DNA from: an uncultured Saprospiraceae bacterium
GTDB taxonomy: Bacteria > Bacteroidota > Bacteroidia > Chitinophagales > Saprospiraceae
Reading direction: 5' to 3'
Assembly: GCA_937942435.1 (NCBI GenBank)
Contig: CALDEM010000024.1
Location: 1 to 48,828, forward strand
Length of the DNA stretch: 48,828 nucleotides
The notes under the pieces were generated by a model that had not been told where the DNA came from, did not search any database, and worked only from the letters and a program-made list of their open reading frames with translations. A program made the translations under genes and the position numbers. Below, one piece after another: positions 43,724-48,828 of the stretch (positions are counted from its first letter, which is position 1; every line of letters begins with the position of its first letter).

Positions 43724-45181
43724 TTACAACTCGACTATCTCTCCTATCAAAGTAGCCCTCGTCACCTCACTTACTTTAACATGACAATAGCCACCTGGTT
43801 TATAATCCCCGACCTTTGGAAAGATGACCATTTTATTTTGACTATTTCTACCTTTGAAGTGTTGATTGGATTTTTTAGAATCTCCTTCTATTAATACTTT
43901 GAAAGTCTTGCCAATGTCTCTTTTGTTATGGATATGAGACATATCCATCTGACGATCGACCACTTCCGTCAGTCTTCTTTTCTTTACTTCGAGTGGTATA
44001 TCATCTTCATACTTTCGAGCAGCTAGGGTACCAGGACGTTCTGAATAAAAGAACATATAAGACATGCTGTACTCTGCAAAGTCGATCATCTCTAAAGTCT
44101 CTTGGTGCTCTTCCTCTGTCTCTGTACAAAAACCACAAATGATATCACTTGAGATGGCGCAATCAGGGATGATGCGATATATACTTTCTACTCTTTCTTT
44201 ATACCACTCCTTGTCATACGTACGATTCATCAGATCCAAGACTCTTGAGCTACCTGATTGTACCGGCAGATGGATATAGTTGCAGATGTTTTCATACTTC
44301 GCCATAGCATGCAATACGTCATCTGTCATATCTTTTGGATGCGAGGTTGAGAACCTTACTCTGAGATCAGGGTGAACATCTGCAACCATCATCAAGAGCT
44401 CGGCAAAGGTGACTTGATTTTCAATTTCTGGGTTTTTCCATTTGTAAGAGTCTACGTTTTGACCCAACAAGGTCACTTCTCGATATCCACGATCATATAA
44501 ATCTTGGGCTTCCGCTACTATTGTAAAAGCTGATCTACTTCGTTCTCTTCCTCTTGTGAAAGGGACGACACAAAAAGAACACATGTTATCGCATCCTCTC
44601 ATGATTGAGATGAAAGCGGTGATGCCATTAGTATCTAATCTCAGCGGTGAGATATCTGCATAAGTCTCTTCTCTTGACAAGAGCACATTGACTCCTTTTT
44701 GACCTCCTTCTGCACCTGCTACAAGGCCAGGCAAATCTCTATATGCGTCTGGGCCCACAACGATATCTACGATCTTCTCCTCTTCTAAAAACTTAGCTTT
44801 CAGTCGCTCTGCCATACAACCTAAGACGCCTACAACAAGGTCTGGTTTAGTAGACTTTAACTTGTTGAATATCGATAATCGCTGTCTAACCGTATGCTCC
44901 GCTTTCTCTCTGATAGAGCAAGTATTGATCAAGATGAGATCTGATTCTTCCATGATCCGAGTAGATGCATAGCCATGCTTAGAAAGCACCGATGCTACAA
45001 TCTCACTATCACTGAAGTTCATCGCACAGCCATAGCTCTCTATGTAAAACCGCTTGGATGCTTCTCCAGCGTCTGCAGGCATCTCAAGTACTTCGCCCTG
45101 CCTTTCTTCCGCCAAAGGTGTATGGTGACCAGTCTTAAGCTCGTCTTTTATATTGTTTATCGTCGGGTTATCATTATACAT
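43724..45181 (-). CDS. miaB: tRNA-2-methylthio-N6-dimethylallyladenosine synthase MiaB
   Basis: A 485-aa radical-SAM methylthiotransferase that modifies A37 of tRNAs reading UNN codons. The N-terminal iron-sulfur cysteines are Cys52 (SYGCAMN), Cys88 ([10 protein letters not shown]) and Cys122 (VLGCMAE). The radical-SAM triad is CDNMCSFC (197-204). A TRAM domain ends the protein ([20 protein letters not shown]). I prefer the ATG at 45181; the open frame extends to a TTG at 45241 that would add an unlikely Arg-rich stretch. It is first in the miaB-sigma54 activator-lptE-TPR-secG operon. Confidence 0.93.
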   Translation of the reverse strand: MYNDNPTINNIKDELKTGHHTPLAEERQGEVLEMPADAGEASKRFYIESYGCAMNFSDSEIVASVLSKHGYASTRIMEESDLILINTCSIREKAEHTVRQRLSIFNKLKSTKPDLVVGVLGCMAERLKAKFLEEEKIVDIVVGPDAYRDLPGLVAGAEGGQKGVNVLLSREETYADISPLRLDTNGITAFISIMRGCDNMCSFCVVPFTRGRERSRSAFTIVAEAQDLYDRGYREVTLLGQNVDSYKWKNPEIENQVTFAELLMMVADVHPDLRVRFSTSHPKDMTDDVLHAMAKYENICNYIHLPVQSGSSRVLDLMNRTYDKEWYKERVESIYRIIPDCAISSDIICGFCTETEEEHQETLEMIDFAEYSMSYMFFYSERPGTLAARKYEDDIPLEVKKRRLTEVVDRQMDMSHIHNKRDIGKTFKVLIEGDSKKSNQHFKGRNSQNKMVIFPKVGDYKPGGYCHVKVSEVTRATLIGEIVEL

Positions 45182-45252
45182 ACTCCGTCTTCTTCTTCGT
45201 TTTAGCGGTTCTCTTGTTTTGGATGAGCGAAGATAAGACAATCCGAATTGTG

Positions 45253-45269
45253 ATGTGACATTATGTCAG
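45253..45269 (-). promoter_or_regulatory. Inverted repeat upstream of miaB
   Basis: CTGACA-taa-TGTCACAT on the minus strand contains a perfect 13-nt palindrome (TGACATTATGTCA, 45256-45268). It lies about 75 nt upstream of the miaB ATG and resembles the groES-upstream repeat at 40817-40834, which has 4 instead of 3 central bases. Confidence 0.4.
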
Positions 45270-45330
45270 GCATTAATCCATAACCCCCTGATTCAGAATT
45301 GTTACCTAATTGAGAAACTTATACCTTTAG

Positions 45331-45549
45331 GATTGTATCGATGAAAGATTCAAATTTATCGCACCACAGGAGGCTAAAGACTTCTTAGATAGCTTGAAGC
45401 ACAAAACAAGAAAGAAGGTTTTATATAACATTTGGAAAGCCAAAAGCATAAATAACAAAGAGCTCTTTAAGCCATTGCAAGACGAAATATGGGAGTTCAG
45501 AGCTAAGTTCAATCAGAGATTCTTAGAAGAGAAAATGATTTTGGCTTAA
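45331..45549 (+). pseudogene. Decayed HigB/Gp49-like (RelE superfamily) toxin fragment
   Basis: An open frame without a start codon reads KFIAPQEAKDFLDSLKHKTR, KKVLYNIWKAKSINNKELFK and PLQDEIWEFRAKFNQ before diverging and stopping. This is the N-terminal half of a HigB-type toxin as found in Bacteroidota (usual pattern: KTRKKI.YNI.KA, LFKKL, IWEFRTKFN). The second half, with the YRLLAFW and THGFIKKT strands, is missing, no start is visible, and no antitoxin gene follows. It is therefore a remnant of a toxin-antitoxin locus. ORFs on the opposite strand here are shadows. Confidence 0.62.
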
Positions 45550-45583
45550 ACCCATCAAACAAAGATCTGTTACTTTATCTACC

Positions 45584-45976
45584 ATGCCTAAAACAACAAA
45601 AGATCGCTTAAATATCCGTCCAGTTATATCGACAATCGATATGGACAAGGAGATGACACTGGAAGAACAGTTTCAAAATGTTACACTTAGGCCAATATTG
45701 AAGATGCAGCATGATTTGTTCATTGCGTTTGTAAACTCGGAGATAACCAAAAAGAAGAATCAGTATCATCAAATTAGAAAAGAAGAAAGGGAGTCTTACT
45801 TATCACAACTGCTATTTCGCAATACAAAAAATGCCGAACTACTCAGAGGAATGGTCTTAGGTCAAATGGCGCTGAGCGAATATAAATACTATCTACAGCA
45901 TGAAAAACCAATGAATAAGCGGATCGCCAGCATGCTTAAGAAACGCATAATGGATAGCCAAGCAGAATTAGTCTAA
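45584..45976 (+). CDS. Conserved Bacteroidota hypothetical protein
   Basis: A 130-aa, largely helical, charged protein without signal or membrane segment. The pattern SLxxRPVI, then TLEEQFQNVTLRPILKMQHD and LRGMVLGQMALSEYKYYLQH, recurs in Bacteroidota proteins that are sometimes labelled glyoxalase; I see no glyoxalase metal ligands or fold repeat, so I would not use that name. It lies 14 nt upstream of the pseudouridine synthase gene, likely one operon. Function unknown. Confidence 0.75.
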   Translation: MPKTTKDRLNIRPVISTIDMDKEMTLEEQFQNVTLRPILKMQHDLFIAFVNSEITKKKNQYHQIRKEERESYLSQLLFRNTKNAELLRGMVLGQMALSEYKYYLQHEKPMNKRIASMLKKRIMDSQAELV

Positions 45977-45990
45977 TCATAGAGTCATCC

Positions 45991-46578
45991 ATGTCGGGTC
46001 ATCGTCACTTTATAATACACAAGCCTTTTGGTTATCTGAGTCAATTTAAGCTTGAGGATAATCGCAAGAAGAAGCTCTTGGGCGAGTTAGGAGATTTTCC
46101 AAATGGGACCATGTCTATCGGGCGATTAGATAAGGACTCCGAAGGTCTGCTATTATTAACGACCGATGGTAAGGTCAGTTACGCTATCTGCAGTAGCAAG
46201 GTGGAAAAAGAGTACTACGCCCAACTCGATGGCATCATAACAGAGGAAGCCATTGAACAAATTAGAAATGGTGTCGAGATTGGATTTGAAGGTGTAAAAT
46301 ATATAACCAAGCAGTGTAAGGCCTCCCTACTTGATCCTAAACCTACCTTTCTCCCAAGAATCAAAAAGATACGCGATGATAGACATGGACCTACTTGTTG
46401 GGTATCTATTACTTTGACAGAAGGCAAGTTTCGTCAAGTTAGAAAGATGACTGCCGCTGCCGGTTTCCCAACTTTGAGACTGATACGTGTGCGAATTGGA
46501 AATATACCCCTTGGAGACATGGAGGCAGGAGCTGTAAAAGAAGTATCAACATTAGAATATCATCAAGAGGTAGAATAG
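45991..46578 (+). CDS. RsuA/RluE-type rRNA pseudouridine synthase
   Basis: A 195-aa single-domain synthase. The catalytic motif is GRLDKDSEGLLLLTTDG with Asp47. KPFGYLSQF near the start and GKFRQVRKMTAAAGFPTLRL at the end are characteristic of the RluE/RluF/RsuA branch. It lacks an N-terminal S4 domain, as does RluE, which makes pseudouridine 2457 in 23S rRNA in E. coli; that specificity is a likely but unproven parallel. Confidence 0.9.
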   Translation: MSGHRHFIIHKPFGYLSQFKLEDNRKKKLLGELGDFPNGTMSIGRLDKDSEGLLLLTTDGKVSYAICSSKVEKEYYAQLDGIITEEAIEQIRNGVEIGFEGVKYITKQCKASLLDPKPTFLPRIKKIRDDRHGPTCWVSITLTEGKFRQVRKMTAAAGFPTLRLIRVRIGNIPLGDMEAGAVKEVSTLEYHQEVE

Positions 46579-46589
46579 TCTGTGGAAGT

Positions 46590-46597
46590 TATATTTG
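46590..46597 (+). promoter_or_regulatory. Candidate -7 box before tsaE
   Basis: TATATTTG is an exact TAnnTTTG match in the 32-nt gap before tsaE, giving a leader under 10 nt. No -33 TTG is seen at the standard distance. Confidence 0.4.
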
Positions 46598-46610
46598 CGA
46601 AAGCGATATC

Positions 46611-47054
46611 ATGGTAATAGAAGTACAAGACATATCATCCCTGGGCAAAGTAACAAAGCATCTCATCTCGCTGATGGACAGGTATAAGATCTTTTTATTA
46701 CAAGGTGATCTGGGTGCTGGTAAAACAACACTCGTAAAGCAATGGATGAAAGATCTGAGGATCGATGACCATGTGAGCAGTCCCACCTTCTCAATCATCA
46801 ACGAATATCGTAGTGCCGATCTCTCGGTCTTTCATATGGATATGTATCGACTCGAAGATATTGACGAAGCACTAAACATAGGTATCGAAGAGTACATATA
46901 CGGAAGTGAAAGTTATAACATCATCGAATGGCCAGGTCTCATCATGAATCTCTTAGACGACAACTACGTGCTGATCAACATCAACGTGACGGATGAGCTA
47001 AGGACCTTTAGCATAACTACACATCAAGATGAGGTATCAGCGCAGTTGAGATAA
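46611..47054 (+). CDS. tsaE: tRNA t6A synthesis ATPase TsaE
   Basis: A 147-aa P-loop protein: Walker A GDLGAGKTT (32-40), the family-specific SPTFSIINEY and the acidic MDMYRLEDIDEA, then IIEWPG. TsaE works with TsaB and TsaD to make N6-threonylcarbamoyladenosine at position 37 of ANN-decoding tRNAs. Length is normal. It shares this modification theme with miaB nearby. It is 34 nt upstream of ald. Confidence 0.95.
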   Translation: MVIEVQDISSLGKVTKHLISLMDRYKIFLLQGDLGAGKTTLVKQWMKDLRIDDHVSSPTFSIINEYRSADLSVFHMDMYRLEDIDEALNIGIEEYIYGSESYNIIEWPGLIMNLLDDNYVLININVTDELRTFSITTHQDEVSAQLR

Positions 47055-47088
47055 TTAATATATCTTCACTCAATAGAGAATCCATATC

Positions 47089-48315
47089 ATGTCAGGAAGC
47101 GACAAGTATAAATTTTCATCATTTTTTGCTAAAGGTCAATACGAAACCCAAGTCGAAACACTCGAGGTAAGGACCAAAGGAGAAGGTTTATCCATTGGAG
47201 TGCCTAAAGAAAATCACTATGGAGAATGTCGCGTAGCGCTCGTACCTAACTCTATAAGATCACTCGTCGGTTATGGACATAAGGTCATCGTCGAGAGTAA
47301 GGCCGGAGATAACAGTTTGTTTACAGATGATCACTTTACTTCTGCAGGAGCTGAGGTAAGTAGTGATACTAAGCACGTTTTTAGCGCTGGCATCATCATC
47401 AAGAGTGCACCGCCAACGCTAGACGAACTCGATCTGATGTCAGAGGGTCAGATACTCATCACCCCTTTGCAGCTGCCATTGATCTCTGGGCCATATATGG
47501 AGAAACTTAAGAAAAAGAGGATCATAGCTATCGCCATGGAGCACCTGAGGTATGAAGATGGATCGTTCCCAGTGATCAGAATCATGAGTGAGATCGCTGG
47601 TAGGATGGCCATCATGATTGCATCTAACTTACTTACCAACACTTCTGGTGGTCGTGGTGTGATGTTAGGTGGAGTATCGGGTGTTCCGCCAGCTAAAGTT
47701 GTTATACTCGGTGCAGGCGTCGTGGGAGAGCATGCTACTCGAACGGCACTAGGATTGGGTGCATCTGTCAGGATATTTGACAATGACATCTATAAAATCA
47801 TAAGACTTCAAAACAAAATCGGCCGACAGCTACATACATCTTCTATCAATCCAGAATATGTCGCTTATCAACTAACCAGTGCTGATGTCGTAGTAGGAGC
47901 GATCCATTCTAAAACGGGCCGTTGTCCCATCATCGTCACTGAAGAGATGGTCAATAACATGAAGAAAGGTTCTGTGATCATGGATGTCAGTATCGATCAA
48001 GGTGGATGCTTTGAGACCTCCGAGATCACGAGCCATGACAAGCCGACTTTCGTCAAATATGGAGTAACTCACTACTGTGTGCCCAACATAGCTTCTAATG
48101 TTGCACGGACCAGCTCTATGGCCATCAGCAATATCCTAACGCCACTCATACTGAGAATCGGAAATGGACAAAAGTTATCTGATATCCTATACCACTATGA
48201 AGGTATCCGCAATGGCGTATACACTTACCAAGGCCATGTCACTAATGAATACTTAGCGAAGAGATTTCAATTAAAATTTGCAGCATTGGAGTTGCTGTTG
48301 ACTTCTGCGCATTAG
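47089..48315 (+). CDS. ald: Alanine dehydrogenase
   Basis: A 408-aa NAD-dependent enzyme that interconverts alanine and pyruvate plus ammonia. The N-terminal domain (from about residue 33, GVPKENHYGECRVALVPNSI) is AlaDH/PNT type; the NAD-binding GAGVVGEHATRTALGLGASV lies at about 205-225, and DVSIDQGGCFETSEITSHD with HYCVPNIASNVARTSS completes the active-site end. A leader of about 30 residues before the domain is longer than in B. subtilis Ald, as in many Bacteroidota. It is followed directly by the tandem repeat array. Confidence 0.93.
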   Translation: MSGSDKYKFSSFFAKGQYETQVETLEVRTKGEGLSIGVPKENHYGECRVALVPNSIRSLVGYGHKVIVESKAGDNSLFTDDHFTSAGAEVSSDTKHVFSAGIIIKSAPPTLDELDLMSEGQILITPLQLPLISGPYMEKLKKKRIIAIAMEHLRYEDGSFPVIRIMSEIAGRMAIMIASNLLTNTSGGRGVMLGGVSGVPPAKVVILGAGVVGEHATRTALGLGASVRIFDNDIYKIIRLQNKIGRQLHTSSINPEYVAYQLTSADVVVGAIHSKTGRCPIIVTEEMVNNMKKGSVIMDVSIDQGGCFETSEITSHDKPTFVKYGVTHYCVPNIASNVARTSSMAISNILTPLILRIGNGQKLSDILYHYEGIRNGVYTYQGHVTNEYLAKRFQLKFAALELLLTSAH

Positions 48316-48329
48316 GTAGCTAAATGAAT

Positions 48330-48828
48330 CCCGCACCCTTAATCCCAGAAGGGTGGCTTACTTACAACTAAAAGTTAAAAAGTACATTTTGAAAAAGCGC
48401 GCGGATTCCCTTTAGGGTTAGGGTGCATCGTGGGCCATGCGTTTTAAAAAAAAAATCTTCTGCCATCCTGCGCCCTTGATCCCTGAAGGGTGGCTCGCGC
48501 ACATCTAAAATCAAAAAAAACTAAAAAAAGTAATTTCTGAAAAGCGGGTGGATTCTTTTTAGGGTTAGGGCGCAGCGCGGATCTCTATTATTATTAAAAA
48601 TAACAAACTCATGTCATCTCGCGCCCTTGATCCCTGAAGGGTGGCTCACACACATCTAAAATCAAAAAAAACTAAAAAGTACTTTCTGAAAAATCGGGTG
48701 GATTCCCTTTAGGGTTAGGGCGCAGCGTGGGCCTTTATTATTTATAAAAAAACAAACTCATGCCATCCCGCGCCCTTGATCCCTGAAGGGTGGCTCACGC
48801 ACAACTAAAATCAAAAAAAACTAAAAAG
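48330..48828. repeat. Tandem array of REP/BIME-like units, about 137-151 bp each, cut by window end
   Basis: Units begin at 48330, 48467, 48618 and 48767 (spacings 137, 151, 149; the last is cut). Each has a left arm GCGCCCTTGATCCCTGAAGG and a right arm CCCTTTAGGGTTAGGGCGC (in the third unit 48621-48641 and 48705-48723) that are imperfect reverse complements, separated by about 63 AT-rich bases. Within each arm CCCTT...AAGGG and CCCTTTAGGG can form short hairpins. The unit next to ald is the most diverged. The layout fits REP-pair (BIME) elements; no ORF spans it. Confidence 0.8.

Noticed and set aside
45182..45241. N-terminal extension of MiaB to a TTG codon
   Set aside because: The extra 20 residues are Arg-rich and unlike MiaB starts; the ATG at 45181 fits better.
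45327..45512. Minus-strand ORF of 61 codons
   Set aside because: It is the antisense shadow of the toxin remnant, whose plus-strand frame has recognisable family sequence.
48409..48723. TTTAGGGTTAGGG stretches that look like telomere repeats
   Set aside because: They occur once per 150-bp unit as part of the inverted arm, not as a tandem hexamer array.
48330..48828. Possible CRISPR array
   Set aside because: Units are about 150 bp and similar along their whole length, without unique spacers, and no cas gene is present.

Overview
The window reads as chromosomal DNA from a member of the Bacteroidota, most likely a Saprospiraceae- or Lewinella-like lineage. The reasons are type IX secretion (T9SS) genes (PorW/SprE-like and PorD-like), a TonB receptor paired with DUF4249 lipoproteins, DUF1800/DUF1501 partners, a cargo protein with repeated CDDGD...CNC loops and a T9SS-like tail, the Bacteroidota-type omega subunit, and recurrent TAnnTTTG -7 promoter boxes without obvious Shine-Dalgarno sites. 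No rRNA, tRNA, CRISPR array, prophage or insertion sequence was recognised by eye.

Layout. 1-7 kb: the tail of a DUF3604 gene, a cystathionine gamma-synthase-type enzyme, an HU protein, and a three-gene oligopeptide ABC importer (binding protein and two enlarged permeases) with no ATPase beside it. 7-16.7 kb: an SDR protein, a small HAD phosphatase, an M23 peptidase, the large T9SS lipoprotein PorW/SprE, a DUF2911 protein, two tiny predicted membrane ORFs, FtsK and a DoxX protein. 17-19.6 kb: an E1-like adenylyltransferase/rhodanese fusion, a GNAT acetyltransferase and a DUF6503 protein.

19.6-31.6 kb is the accessory heart of the window: seven same-strand genes for a surface system (Kelch/IPT lipoprotein, TonB receptor, two tandem DUF4249 lipoproteins, then DUF1800, DUF1501 and a PA14/discoidin T9SS cargo). 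The DUF4249 pair is a tandem duplication that carried along the last codons of the TonB receptor gene, leaving a 33-nt relic between the copies.

31.8-48.3 kb is mostly housekeeping: recG and rbfA (divergent, both apparently leaderless), a bamD-rpoZ-coaBC-porD operon, an MscS channel, groESL, a miaB-sigma54 activator-lptE-TPR-secG operon, a decayed HigB-type toxin fragment, a Bacteroidota-specific protein, a pseudouridine synthase, tsaE and alanine dehydrogenase. The window ends in a tandem array of about 150-bp units with REP/BIME-like inverted arms that runs off the right edge.

The genes link through the envelope: BamD, LptE, SecG, PorW and PorD serve outer-membrane and T9SS biogenesis, and the 19.6-31.6 kb cluster looks like a client of that machinery. 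Functions of the DUF proteins and of the cluster are inference; family assignments are by recognition of sequence motifs, with no database search.
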